Positions 1 through 7,832 of a stretch of 64,000 bases of DNA are shown here, piece after piece. Each line of letters starts with the position of its first letter. Position 1 is the stretch's first letter. A program made the translations under genes and the position numbers. A model generated the notes under the pieces. It did no database searches, had not been told where the DNA came from, and saw nothing but the letters and a program-made list of their open reading frames with translations. Where the stretch lies: positions 1 through 64,000 of the forward strand of contig JAJEHG010000051.1 in NCBI GenBank assembly GCA_022823825.1. Reading direction: 5' to 3'. This DNA comes from Nitrosopumilaceae archaeon (GTDB lineage: Archaea > Thermoproteota > Nitrososphaeria > Nitrososphaerales > Nitrosopumilaceae).

Positions 1-46
1 TTAGTTCACCGGGCATCAAATCCCATACTTTTGGACGTACAAACCC

Positions 47-1294
47 CTAACCATGATCCTTCACCCTTTGTGAATAAGAACCCTTTCCAGAGTCGCGGTG
101 CGTGCTTTTTTCTCCCTCCGCCACGCAGGTCCAAAAGTTGATGTCCTTTTTTAGCATCCAGAATATTATCGTGAGCATCTTGGCGGCCGCTGCAACCCTT
201 GCCTTTGACGTGCCCCGCTTCCTTGCAAGCCGCTCATAAAACCTGCTGACCGGGGTGCTCGTGTTGGAACTCCTTGCAAACGAGGTGTGCACCAGCACCG
301 CCTCCGTGAGAAGGTGTCTCACCAGTGAGTTTCCGGCCTTTGTTATGCGCCCGTGGTGGACCATGCTGGCCGAATTCCTCACTGACGGGACCAAGCCAAA
401 GTACGACGCCAGCTGTCCTGCACTTGAGAACCTGGAGATGTCTCCAATCTCGGATGCCAGTGCAAGCGCGGTGATATTTCCTATTCCCGGGATTGTCGTG
501 AGAATCTTTGCGTGGTGGTTTGCAGCCATGGCGTCGTTTATCCTTGCATCGCAGTCCTCGACGTCCCCGTTCAGGAACCTGATTGCGTCAATGTGCTTTT
601 CGATCCTCCAGTCGTCAATCTTGTGCAGTTCCGCCATGAATCCGGCCGAGAAGGGCTTTCCAGCTATCTTGGTTCCGTTCTGCAGCAGTATGGAATGGAC
701 CAGATTCTTGCGCTTTGTCCTTTCCCTCACAACCCTGTCCCTGTACCGGACAAGCTGCCTTTCCTCCACGGTCATCTCCTCTGGCACGTAGCATCCTGCC
801 AAGTATCCACCTCGAAGCAGGTCTGCCAGCGCCACGGCGTCCACCTTGTCCGTCTTCTTTGTTGACTGCGCAATGAGCCTTGTTGTCAGCGGATTTGACA
901 GCATGACGTCCAGGTTGAGATCGTCCGTAAGAAACCTGTACATGCCGTACCACACAGAGGATGACTCCAAGACGTACCGGGCATTTGCAGGAATCTTTGA
1001 GAACTCTTTTTTGACGGTTTTGCGGCTGCACTCGATCCTGTCGTTTCTGAGAACCCTGCCGGCCGAATCCATCACGGCCACTTGCATGAATACCTTGTGC
1101 AGATCAATTCCGACAAAATACCCCGGCTTGTTGTTGGGGGTCTCTTCTATGACCGTCTTGGCAGTCTTGCGTTTGACAGTCTTGACAGCCATAGGGCCGT
1201 CCCTAGTGCGCCGGCCTGCTTTTAGTGTTTCTTTTCCGGATTGGCCATGACGGGTACCATCCGAACTCTTCGTCTGCGGGATCTTCTTTGCCAC
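47..1294 (-). CDS. IS110-family DEDD transposase
   Basis: This is a 415-residue recombinase for RNA-guided insertion of its own element. The RuvC-like N-terminal domain has GIDLHK at residues 62-67, a candidate Glu at 110 and KTDKVDA at 147-153. The C-terminal transposase_20 domain has IPGIG at 268-272 and GRITKAGN near 315-322, all family hallmarks. The GTG start at 1294 gives a Lys/Arg-rich extension; ATG at 1192 would give 381 residues and is equally compatible with the family. No frameshift or internal stop is present, so the gene looks intact. It is less GC-rich than the genes to its right. Confidence 0.93.
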   Translation of the reverse strand: MAKKIPQTKSSDGTRHGQSGKETLKAGRRTRDGPMAVKTVKRKTAKTVIEETPNNKPGYFVGIDLHKVFMQVAVMDSAGRVLRNDRIECSRKTVKKEFSKIPANARYVLESSSVWYGMYRFLTDDLNLDVMLSNPLTTRLIAQSTKKTDKVDAVALADLLRGGYLAGCYVPEEMTVEERQLVRYRDRVVRERTKRKNLVHSILLQNGTKIAGKPFSAGFMAELHKIDDWRIEKHIDAIRFLNGDVEDCDARINDAMAANHHAKILTTIPGIGNITALALASEIGDISRFSSAGQLASYFGLVPSVRNSASMVHHGRITKAGNSLVRHLLTEAVLVHTSFARSSNTSTPVSRFYERLARKRGTSKARVAAAAKMLTIIFWMLKKDINFWTCVAEGEKSTHRDSGKGSYSQRVKDHG

Positions 1295-1454
1295 ATATGG
1301 TTAGTCCAACTCAAAAACAAACGTTGGGCGCTAAAAGGTAAGAGTTCTGCAACAGGTTTGACAGTATTTCGCATACTGGGAAAAGCTGAAGTGGAAGAGC
1401 TGAAAAATAATAAAGGTTACTGAAATACAAAAGCTAGGCCACATATTCCAATGG
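1295..1454 (-). ncRNA. Candidate IS110 bridge-RNA leader region
   Basis: About 160 bp of AT-rich non-coding DNA lies between the transposase start and the putative right border. In characterised IS110-group elements such as IS621, the bridge RNA comes from the non-coding end upstream of the transposase and is of similar length. I see no open frame here that explains the conservation of space. I did not derive a secondary structure or guide loops, so this rests on position and family knowledge only. Confidence 0.3.
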
Positions 1455-1460
1455 TTAGTT

Positions 1461-1620
1461 TATTGCAGATCTAAAACAGCTATGCAAAATTCTACAAAAG
1501 AGAAAGACGTCCGTCTCGATTCAAGACGTTACCAAATACCTTCAGAATGAATGGAAAAAACTATTTACAAAGCAATTGGACTGAATTGGAAAAGATGTAC
1601 AACGACAGAACATAATAAAT
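1461..1620. other. AT-rich spacer without recognisable gene
   Basis: Together with 1295-1460 this makes a gap of more than 300 bp before the next gene. It is A-rich, unlike the GC-rich surroundings. I see no tRNA, convincing open frame or long inverted repeat in it. Confidence 0.6.
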
Positions 1621-1630
1621 AAATAAATAG
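1621..1630 (+). promoter_or_regulatory. TATA element of the 1652 gene
   Basis: The last of several AAATA repeats is centred about 26 nt before the ATG at 1652, the usual spacing for a leaderless archaeal transcript. Confidence 0.5.
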
Positions 1631-1651
1631 AGCGGGGATGGTGCTGGCAAT

Positions 1652-1906
1652 ATGACAAAAATGATTCAAGTAAATCTTGAAACAGAAGGTATTGACAAAG
1701 ATGAAGCACAGGAATGGGTGCATGAAATTGCCAATATCTACGCCGATATGGAAGTATCCGACGTAAACATATCCGGAAACACGGTTTCTTTCCAAGCCGG
1801 TCTTTCTGGGATGGACGACACAACTTCGGAAGACATAAGACAAAAGATCGACGAGTATAGTACCATGAACGAAACGCTTCAGATTAAAAACGTCTCATGC
1901 AACTAA
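1652..1906 (+). CDS. Small acidic protein of unknown function
   Basis: This 84-residue acidic protein has no signal peptide, membrane segment or cysteine pair that would point to a function; I do not recognise it. The predicted pattern is a strand, a helix around residues 15-30, two strands near 35-50 and a second helix near 58-70, a small alpha/beta fold. A TATA-like AAATAAATAG sits 26 nt before the ATG and a T-rich stretch follows the stop, so it looks like a complete one-gene unit. Its codons are more AT-rich than those of nearly all other genes here, so it may have arrived with, or been exposed by, the adjacent insertion sequence. Confidence 0.65.
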   Translation: MTKMIQVNLETEGIDKDEAQEWVHEIANIYADMEVSDVNISGNTVSFQAGLSGMDDTTSEDIRQKIDEYSTMNETLQIKNVSCN

Positions 1907-1915
1907 ACCAAATTC

Positions 1916-1950
1916 TTATCTTTTTATGACACAAGGCAATAGGCCTTGTG
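1916..1950 (+). terminator. T-run plus hairpin after the 1652 gene
   Basis: A CTTTTTATG tract is followed by a perfect 8-bp stem: CACAAGGC at 1930-1937 and GCCTTGTG at 1943-1950, with a 5-nt loop. Archaeal RNA polymerase stops mainly at T-runs. The hairpin could act for either strand, as the next gene converges from the right. Confidence 0.4.
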
Positions 1951-2074
1951 CGCAATTAAAGAAAAGCATGAGTTCACGTGGCTTTACCCCAATGCTAGAG
2001 GTATTTTGCCATCTCTGCCAGGTGATCCAGTCCGCGGTTCTCCCACGTAGTAAAACACGTGAAGATGTTGCCCA

Positions 2075-2527
2075 TCACACCACGCCGCCGCCACTGTCGT
2101 CGCCGTCACCGTCAAGCCACGCGTCCGCGGCCCCGAGCACGCCCGCCGCCGCGGGGTACGTGACCGCGCGTACCGCGTCGCCATACTCCTGCCACGCGTA
2201 GTCCTGGTGCTCGTCGGACAGCGTGACATCCCTTGTTCTGGTCACCCCGAGAAAGAACGTCACGGTCTTGTGCACCGCGTCGCTGCCGTCCATGAACTCG
2301 TACTCGATGCTCCTTGCAAAGCCCTCGTGCAGGGACACGTCTGAAATCCCGGTCTCCTCCATGACCTCCCTGAGCGCCGCCTGCACGTCCGACTCGCCCG
2401 GCTCCCTCTTTCCCTTTGCAAGGTCCCAGTGCCCGGCCGCGTACCGGAGTACTAGGTACAGGCGCCTCGGGCCCCGCATTACGTACAGGACGACGCCTGC
2501 AGAAATCTCTTCTCGCGCCGCGCTCAC
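2075..2527 (-). CDS. Nudix hydrolase, Ap4A-pyrophosphatase type
   Basis: This 150-residue protein hydrolyses a nucleoside diphosphate linked to another group. The full Nudix box lies at residues 39-61: G-x5-E-x7-REVMEETGI, with the metal-binding glutamates present. The length and the preceding WDLAKGK sequence fit the diadenosine tetraphosphate hydrolase subgroup, but the substrate is not shown by sequence alone. The start is a GTG at 2527 whose GTGA overlaps the TGA of uppS, so translation is probably coupled. An upstream frame extends to 2644 but would lie inside uppS. The Gly/Asp-rich C-terminus is typical of this genome. Confidence 0.88.
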   Translation of the reverse strand: MSAAREEISAGVVLYVMRGPRRLYLVLRYAAGHWDLAKGKREPGESDVQAALREVMEETGISDVSLHEGFARSIEYEFMDGSDAVHKTVTFFLGVTRTRDVTLSDEHQDYAWQEYGDAVRAVTYPAAAGVLGAADAWLDGDGDDSGGGVV

Positions 2528-3318
2528 CGCCCAAGCCTCCGCCTTCTCTTCTGGAACGTGCGGATCGCCCTCATCAGGTCTATCTTTCTGAACTCGGGCC
2601 AGAATATGTCCATGAATACAAGCTCGCTGTACGCGCTCTGCCACATCAGAAACCCGCTCAGCCGCTTCTCGCCGGACGTGCGAAGTATCATGTCCGGCGA
2701 GGGCTGGGGCAGGTGCGACGTGTAGAGGTTCGACTCTATCACGCCCCTGTCAATCTCGTCCACCTTGAGCCTGCCCTCCCGTATCTTCTCCCCTATCTTT
2801 TTCACGGCGTCGACCATCTCGTACTGGCCCCCGTACGCAAGAGCTATGTTCAGGAACCGGCTGTCATACCCCTTGGTGGCCTCGTCAAGACGGTGCAGCA
2901 CGTCGCGTATCGTATCCGGAAGCATCCCTATCCGCCCAATCGCCTTCACCCTCATGCGGCTCCGGTGTATGCGCGGGTCGGCCAGCAGCTTTTCAAGCCT
3001 GGCCCTTATCAGCTCAAAGAGGTCCTGCAGCTCCTGGTCGTTTCTTGACAGGTTCTCCGCCGAGAGCGCGTACAGCGTGACTATCTTGATGTCAAGCTCC
3101 TCGCACCAGTCAAGCAGGTTCTCGACCGCGTCGGCGCCCCTGCCGTGCCCGTCACTTGTCATTGTAAGGTGGCGCCTTGCCCACCTGCGGTTGCCGTCAA
3201 GTATCAGCGCCATGTGGTTCGGTATGTCTCCGGCCCTTATCTCGCGCTCAAGCCTCCCGCTGTACAGGCGGTAAAAGCCAAAGAGGCCAAACGCCGCACT
3301 CCTTATGCCGCCTGCCAT
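2524..3318 (-). CDS. uppS: Cis-prenyltransferase (polyprenyl diphosphate synthase)
   Basis: This enzyme extends an allylic diphosphate with cis isoprene units to make the polyprenyl carrier for glycan transfer; in archaea the product is normally a dolichol-type lipid. The signature DGNRRWAR is at residues 41-48, with Asp41 the catalytic metal ligand, and the conserved C-terminal RTSGEKRLSGF and ELVF-x-FWPEF regions are intact. Length (264 aa) is normal. ATG 3318 lies 26 nt after a TATTATAA element; a TTG at 3327 would be too close to it. It follows the DUF373 gene by about 36 nt and is coupled to the Nudix gene. Confidence 0.93.
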   Translation of the reverse strand: MAGGIRSAAFGLFGFYRLYSGRLEREIRAGDIPNHMALILDGNRRWARRHLTMTSDGHGRGADAVENLLDWCEELDIKIVTLYALSAENLSRNDQELQDLFELIRARLEKLLADPRIHRSRMRVKAIGRIGMLPDTIRDVLHRLDEATKGYDSRFLNIALAYGGQYEMVDAVKKIGEKIREGRLKVDEIDRGVIESNLYTSHLPQPSPDMILRTSGEKRLSGFLMWQSAYSELVFMDIFWPEFRKIDLMRAIRTFQKRRRRLGR

Positions 3319-3335
3319 GCTGTCCAAGCATACCG

Positions 3336-3350
3336 GATATTATTATAACT
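3336..3350 (-). promoter_or_regulatory. TATA element of uppS
   Basis: GATATTATTATAAC on the plus strand reads as a TATA box on the minus strand, centred about 26 nt before ATG 3318. It lies just before and within the end of the upstream DUF373 gene, suggesting an internal promoter. Confidence 0.5.
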
Positions 3351-3354
3351 GCCT

Positions 3355-4530
3355 TTACTTGCCCGGTTCCGTTTCATCGTCGGTGGTAGTGGTGGTGGCG
3401 GCGGCGGTGTCGTCGCCGTCGGCCGCCGCGTCCTTGTCCGTCCTGCGCCTGCGATACTTTTTGAACAGGATGGACGCTATGGCAAGCGTGACTGCCAGCC
3501 CCACAAGAAGCGGTGGAATCAGGGTAAAGGAGCTCTCGTCGTGAATCATGATGTTTGTAAACTGGTACGCAGTCGGATAGATCGCCACCAATACGACCGG
3601 CCTCAGTATGTCGACCGTATGCCTTGGCGTTCCCCCTATCAGGTTGCTCAGCAGCGAGCCGGCAAGTATGGCGCCAAGCCCTATCCACAGTATGGGTAGG
3701 GCTCCCGAAATGAACTGCCCGATCAGAACCTTGTCCGACACCATGGCGACTATATCCGCGTCCAGCTCCCACAAGCTTTCATCCACGGCCCCGATCCCGG
3801 CGGGGACGGACGACATGATGAGGATGATCCCGGTTACCATCGTAAAGATGCGTATGAATCCCATCGGAGTCGGCTTTGACAAGCTGGCCCACGCCCTGTC
3901 TATGTCAAAGGCCCTGATCAGAAATGCCCCTCCCAGTATGCTGATCACTGCGGCAAATATTATCTCTGTAAAGTTAAAGACCGTGGCAATGCCCGCCATC
4001 AGCAGCAGTATTCCGGGGACCCCCAGAAAGAATTTCGAGTACCGGGAATCGTACGCTATGGTCTTCAGGTACTTGCCCAGCACCGCATACGAGTACTCTA
4101 CGCTTCGGCTCACCTTCATCACGACGCGCTGCACCGACACGACGGGCAGCGCGTTCTGTATCACGGGTATGACGCTCTCGTCGTCCTCGCCGTCTGACAC
4201 TATGACGGCGCCGTTTGCGCCAAACTCGCCCTGGATCTTTTTGATCTCCGCGAGTATCTTCTCGTCGGCCTGTACCCCCCTGCTCTTCACGCCCGCGACC
4301 GTGACGACCTCGACCGTATACCCCTTGCTGATGAGATCCTCGTACGTCTTTATGGCGGCAAATATAGAGTTGGAGTCCGCGTCCTCCGGATCCTCCAACG
4401 CCAGCCGCTGGGCCGCCTCTATGCAAGAGTCCCTCCCTATCACAGGGGTCTTGATGCCGGCCTTTTCCCCCACGTCGTTGTCCCTGTCGACGCATATCAC
4501 AAGCAGCTTGTTTGCAGAAGAGGAGCTCAC
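3355..4530 (-). CDS. DUF373 family membrane protein
   Basis: A cytoplasmic alpha/beta N-terminal half starts with LLVICVDRDNDVG and contains the DGEDDESVIPVI stretch. The C-terminal half has about five membrane spans and an Asp/Thr-rich tail. This matches the archaeal DUF373 family, whose function is unknown. The open frame reaches an ATG at 4563, but a clear CTATATAA element at 4567-4575 would put the transcript start near 4546, inside that extension, so GTG 4530 (residue 12 of the long form) is preferred. Co-orientation with uppS hints at envelope or lipid-carrier biology, but that is inference. Confidence 0.85.
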   Translation of the reverse strand: MSSSSANKLLVICVDRDNDVGEKAGIKTPVIGRDSCIEAAQRLALEDPEDADSNSIFAAIKTYEDLISKGYTVEVVTVAGVKSRGVQADEKILAEIKKIQGEFGANGAVIVSDGEDDESVIPVIQNALPVVSVQRVVMKVSRSVEYSYAVLGKYLKTIAYDSRYSKFFLGVPGILLLMAGIATVFNFTEIIFAAVISILGGAFLIRAFDIDRAWASLSKPTPMGFIRIFTMVTGIILIMSSVPAGIGAVDESLWELDADIVAMVSDKVLIGQFISGALPILWIGLGAILAGSLLSNLIGGTPRHTVDILRPVVLVAIYPTAYQFTNIMIHDESSFTLIPPLLVGLAVTLAIASILFKKYRRRRTDKDAAADGDDTAAATTTTTDDETEPGK

Positions 4531-4565
4531 GTCCTTCTCGACCTTGCCTGCGCGCTGCGACATGC

Positions 4566-4576
4566 CGTTATATAGT
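4566..4576 (-). promoter_or_regulatory. TATA element of the DUF373 gene
   Basis: CTATATAA on the minus strand is a near-ideal archaeal TATA box. It predicts a start near 4546 and so argues against ATG 4563 as the translation start. Confidence 0.55.
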
Positions 4577-4733
4577 GCAGATTGCTTTTAACGATTTCCG
4601 GCGCAAGGGCAGAGCCGCCAAGTATGTGGCCGCATGTACGAATATGGCCCGGGTCGGCAGACGGCGGCCCTGCCGGTTACCATCCCGCGGCCGCAGGCCC
4701 CGCGCATCCCGACGCCTGAGATGCCGGCGGCAG

Positions 4734-5744
4734 TCACATTTTCATGCTGAACCAGCCGCCTTGGCCGTCGCTGTTGCTGCTGCTACCCCCCGTGCGCATA
4801 CTTCGCATGTATGAGAGCGCCCCCTGCTCGCCGCCCTCCCCCTCCGGCAGCAGGTTCCAGCATGAGGAGGCGGTGGCAGACACGGTGCCCGTACTCAGCG
4901 AGTACCGGTGCGCCAGCAGCTCGCAGTCGGCTCCGGGCCACTGGCCCCTGCACCCGATGCACAGTATGTGCCGGTCCCTCGGGATTGCAAGCTTTGTGCG
5001 CCTGACCACCTCGTACCTCGAGCCGCCGTACGGGACGACGTCTATGTATCCGTCAGACTCGAACACCTTGACGCTGCGCGGCGCTGGCGCGCCGGCGCCC
5101 GCCATCGCGCGGATTATCATATCTGCGCTGTATTTTTTGACGCCGGCGCTGCCGCTGTTTTTGATCGATACCTGGCTTTCACATGATGTAACGTCGGATT
5201 CCGAGATCATTCCGCTTGATTCGATCGCGTCAGTGACAAACTCGATGTGATCGTTGTTTGCGTCGCTCTGGCTTGTCTCCGCGTCGCTCAGCGCCCTGAT
5301 GTCGGTTCCGTTGCAGTATCCTATTCGCGTGTCGTCCCAGTATTCGGGCCTTATCGTATGCCGGAGCTCCGCGGCCACCGACTCGGGGCCGCTCCTTGAC
5401 GCGATTCCGATTTTAATTCCGCCGCGCATAATTCTTTCAAGCTCGGCGCCAATTTCCTTTAGCGGCATGGTGTGTCCGCCGCCGTAATCGCGCAGCACCC
5501 CCTCGTACCCGAATACTATGGCGCCGAATTTTTTGGAGCTTAAATCCCCCACGAACCGGGTCAGGAGCCTGGCCCTGGTTATGCCACGCGAGTCGGACAT
5601 CTCGTCCCCGCCAAACTTTCTGCGGAGCGCCGCCATGCCCCTCTCCGTTACGACGGGTACTTCGGCCCTTGGATTACCGGCGCGCGCGTCACCGCCGTCG
5701 GCGCCAAGGGCGTCGCCGGTGCCGGTGCCGCTGCCGCCGTCCAT
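4734..5744 (-). CDS. HAD-superfamily-like protein with degraded catalytic motifs
   Basis: The 336-residue protein has the HAD layout: a hydrophobic strand leading to FGYEGVL at residues 78-84 (motif I, normally DxDGTL), IGIASRSG near 112-119 (motif II) and IGCRGQWPGADCELL at 263-277 (motif IV, normally GD...ND). The motif-I aspartates are replaced by Gly and Glu, and the first motif-IV Asp by Cys, so phosphatase activity is doubtful. Residues 1-35 are Gly/Asp/Ala-rich and the last 30 Gly/Ser-rich. ATG 5744 was chosen because an AAATAAAG element lies 26 nt upstream; the frame continues to 5792. It may be a regulatory or binding protein derived from a phosphatase. Confidence 0.6.
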   Translation of the reverse strand: MDGGSGTGTGDALGADGGDARAGNPRAEVPVVTERGMAALRRKFGGDEMSDSRGITRARLLTRFVGDLSSKKFGAIVFGYEGVLRDYGGGHTMPLKEIGAELERIMRGGIKIGIASRSGPESVAAELRHTIRPEYWDDTRIGYCNGTDIRALSDAETSQSDANNDHIEFVTDAIESSGMISESDVTSCESQVSIKNSGSAGVKKYSADMIIRAMAGAGAPAPRSVKVFESDGYIDVVPYGGSRYEVVRRTKLAIPRDRHILCIGCRGQWPGADCELLAHRYSLSTGTVSATASSCWNLLPEGEGGEQGALSYMRSMRTGGSSSNSDGQGGWFSMKM

Positions 5745-5808
5745 ACCCTTGGAGTCTGCGGCGCCCAAATAAAGACTGGTGCGGTGCCGCAAACCGGGGC
5801 GCTGCCAG

Positions 5809-6339
5809 CTACGCGGGAGGCCTTGCGGCGTCGGATCTCTTGGCGTACTCGTCGGACTCTGAGATCAGGGACTCTGTCCTCTGGAGCGACTCGCGCAGTT
5901 GCGCGTCAGATATGCCGTCCAGTCCCCCCTCTTCGATCAGGCTGGCCACCGCCTGGGTCTCTGCCACGTACGTGTTAAACGATCTGAGCGCCTCGCCGTA
6001 CAGTATGTAGCTCTCCTGCCACGCCTCCGGGGGCTTTGAGGTGATGAACTCGCTTATCTGCATGGCAGTCTGCGTCGAGGTGGTCTCCGAGCTTCTGGTG
6101 TACTCGGCCGCCGTGATCTCGCCGTCCAGCAGCATCTCAAACTCGATCGCGGTGGATTCGGCCAGGACCTCGTGTATGTTCCTGACGCTGTCAAGGTATT
6201 CCCTGTGGTCCGATATCACAAAGGTGGCCTGGTTTGACGCGCCGCCGCCGACACCCCCCGGCAGCCAGGCCAGAAAACTTGCGCCGGTAATGCCGGCCAG
6301 TATAACCGCCGTTATGACAATTCCCCGTTTGGAGGCCAA
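5809..6339 (-). CDS. Membrane-anchored extracytoplasmic protein, unknown function
   Basis: This 176-residue protein begins with a short basic stretch and one hydrophobic segment at about residues 5-25, then a mainly helical acidic domain rich in Glu, Ser and Thr. That organisation suggests an N-terminal anchor with the rest outside the membrane. No enzyme motif is visible. TTG 6339 is chosen because TTATAATT lies 26 nt upstream; an open frame to 6543 would run through the promoter region. It is probably lineage-specific. It may be co-expressed with nothing else, as the HAD-like gene downstream has its own TATA element. Confidence 0.6.
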   Translation of the reverse strand: MASKRGIVITAVILAGITGASFLAWLPGGVGGGASNQATFVISDHREYLDSVRNIHEVLAESTAIEFEMLLDGEITAAEYTRSSETTSTQTAMQISEFITSKPPEAWQESYILYGEALRSFNTYVAETQAVASLIEEGGLDGISDAQLRESLQRTESLISESDEYAKRSDAARPPA

Positions 6340-6355
6340 TACCGGCTGTCGGCGT

Positions 6356-6568
6356 CCGTAACTTATAATTCGTAGGCGCGGCGTCACGCGGCTATTCTGA
6401 TCAAAAAATCCATGAAATGCCCGCAATACGTGCAATTCTTGTATTTTTGCATTACAAAACGCACGATTCGGCGATTTTCCCCCTTCCGGGGGAACCTGAA
6501 GGGCGGAATTTATACATAAAAAATTAATTACATTGTTAAACAAATTTCACCGACCCTTACTATATACA
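6356..6568. promoter_or_regulatory. Divergent promoter region
   Basis: TTATAATT near 6362-6369 serves the leftward gene (start 6339) and CTATATAC at 6560-6567 serves the rightward zinc-ribbon gene (start 6591). Both spacings are 26-28 nt. The DNA between them is AT-rich for this genome and holds no convincing gene. Confidence 0.5.
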
Positions 6569-6590
6569 TGCACAGAAAAGCAGCTTTGAA

Positions 6591-6734
6591 ATGGTTGAAG
6601 CATACTGCGTCAAATGCAGAGCAAAACGAGAGATCAAGGATCCGCAAGAGACCCAGCTGAAGAACGGACGACCAGCCGTCAAGGGCACCTGCCCCGAATG
6701 CAGTACCGGGGTCTTTAGGATCGGAAAGCCATAA
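6591..6734 (+). CDS. DUF5679-type zinc-ribbon protein
   Basis: The 47-residue protein has two cysteine pairs, C6-x2-C9 and C34-x2-C37, a small one-zinc ribbon. The opening AYCVKCRAKRE and the middle NGRPAVKGTCPEC match the short DUF5679 domain found in archaea and some bacteria. Its role is unknown; nucleic-acid or protein binding is a family-level guess. The ATG is 28 nt after CTATATAC, giving a leaderless mRNA. It precedes aIF2-beta in the same direction but has its own promoter. Confidence 0.8.
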   Translation: MVEAYCVKCRAKREIKDPQETQLKNGRPAVKGTCPECSTGVFRIGKP

Positions 6735-6797
6735 CACCCGGAGTGTCAACTCCATTTTTTCAAAACCCATATAGCGTGTGCTGTCGGGGGCCCTGTG

Positions 6798-7229
6798 ATG
6801 GCGGCAAAAAGCTACGAGTCCCTGCTCAAGAGGATCGAGGGGGAGATTGGCCGGGGACAGAGGCGAGACGACGGCCGGTCCGCGCGGTTCGAGCTGCCGG
6901 TGGTCGACGTGATGCGGGAGGGGCAGAAGACCTTTCTGCGGAACTTTGCAGAGTTCCCCAAGGTGCTGAGGCGCGATCCGGACAAGCTGCTCCAGTACCT
7001 GTCAAAGGAGTTCGCGGTGCCGGCCGAGCGGATAGGCGACAAGGCCATGTTCATCGGCAGGAGGGACCCCGACGACTTTACGCGGCTGTTCCAGATATAC
7101 GTAAAGGACTACCTCGAGTGCCCCACCTGCAAGAGCCCGGACACGAAGACGTCCAGGGAGAACCGCATATCGTTTCTGATATGCGAGGCGTGCGGGGCAA
7201 AATCCACGCTAAAGGGCAAGTACGCGTGA
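6798..7229 (+). CDS. Translation initiation factor aIF2 subunit beta
   Basis: This is the beta subunit of the archaeal initiator-tRNA carrier aIF2, acting on the small ribosomal subunit. Residues 30-105 are the eIF2B/eIF5 core, with the conserved LPVVDVMREGQKT and NFAEF stretches. The C-terminal zinc ribbon uses C108, C111, C129 and C132. Length (143 aa) is typical. ATG 6798 lies 26 nt after a CATATAG element; a GTG immediately before adds one residue. It is followed 4 nt later by the DUF424 gene, a known archaeal neighbour. Confidence 0.95.
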   Translation: MAAKSYESLLKRIEGEIGRGQRRDDGRSARFELPVVDVMREGQKTFLRNFAEFPKVLRRDPDKLLQYLSKEFAVPAERIGDKAMFIGRRDPDDFTRLFQIYVKDYLECPTCKSPDTKTSRENRISFLICEACGAKSTLKGKYA

Positions 7230-7233
7230 TAGC

Positions 7234-7533
7234 ATGTTTTCGGCGCGCGTATCCGAGTATCAGGGAAACGTGATGCTCAACATGTGCGACGCGGAACTGC
7301 TCGGCAGGCGCGTCGGGCAGGGGAGCGACGATCACACCATGCACATCAGCGAGGAATATTACGGCGGGGAAATAATATCCAGAGAAAAGGCGTCAAAGCT
7401 GCTTAGGGACTCGTCAATTATCAACATGGTCGGCGAGAAGGCCGTCGCGCTGGCCGTCGAGCTCGGCGTCGGCTCAAGGGACGGCGCCAGAATAATATCC
7501 GACGTTCCGTTTCTCCTGATTTTCAAGATGTAG
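7234..7533 (+). CDS. DUF424 family protein
   Basis: The 99-residue protein contains MLNMCDAELLGR and YYGGEIISREKASKLL, followed by a hydrophobic C-terminal helix-strand region, matching DUF424 (COG2412). The family is archaeal and of unknown function, with recurrent linkage to aIF2-beta and other translation genes, which suggests a ribosome-related role (inference). The ATG is 4 nt after the aIF2-beta stop, so the two are one transcript. No metal-binding cluster or membrane segment is present. Confidence 0.88.
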   Translation: MFSARVSEYQGNVMLNMCDAELLGRRVGQGSDDHTMHISEEYYGGEIISREKASKLLRDSSIINMVGEKAVALAVELGVGSRDGARIISDVPFLLIFKM

Positions 7534-7832
7534 GCCGCGCGTCGGGATACGTACGCGCCAAACGATTATTCCAAATTTGAAATCATGGCCCAGAGTACGC
7601 TGCCCGCAGTGCGCGGAATCGTTATTCGCACGGCAAGTCATTTTGTTGTCGGTGATGATATGTGGGGTGACAAATGGCGGGCGCCGCTTCTTTCATGCGG
7701 CACGGGGGCCGGCGCATGCAGCGGTGTGGCGTCGCGCCGCTTGTCCTGCCTGAAATCCGCAGAATGCATCCGGCAACAGGGCCATGCAAGACGGACGGAA
7801 ATCAATTTTAGCCGGCGGCGCGATACGATGCC
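7534..7832. other. Intergenic gap before rio1
   Basis: Nearly 300 bp without a supported gene. Short open frames at 7585-7836 and the opposite strand have poor codon structure and no promoter at the right distance. A CAATTTTAG element at 7803-7811 is the likely TATA box of rio1, exactly 26 nt before its ATG. Confidence 0.55.

Larger units (their letters stand above)
1..1460 (-). mobile_element. Probable IS110-family insertion sequence
   Basis: A DEDD transposase gene fills most of this segment and is read leftward. The hexamer TTAGTT occurs at 1-6 and again at 1455-1460. IS110 elements lack long terminal inverted repeats and are flanked by a short core sequence, so these two copies are candidate borders of an element of about 1.45 kb, a normal size for the family. 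The left border falls exactly at the window edge and cannot be verified. A second GGTTAGT at 1297-1303 makes the right border ambiguous. The transposase assignment is firm; the borders are inference. Confidence 0.55.

Noticed and set aside
1926-2201. A 91-codon plus-strand frame overlapping the Nudix gene
   Set aside because: Its second half is antisense to the Nudix coding sequence and the first half covers the terminator hairpin.
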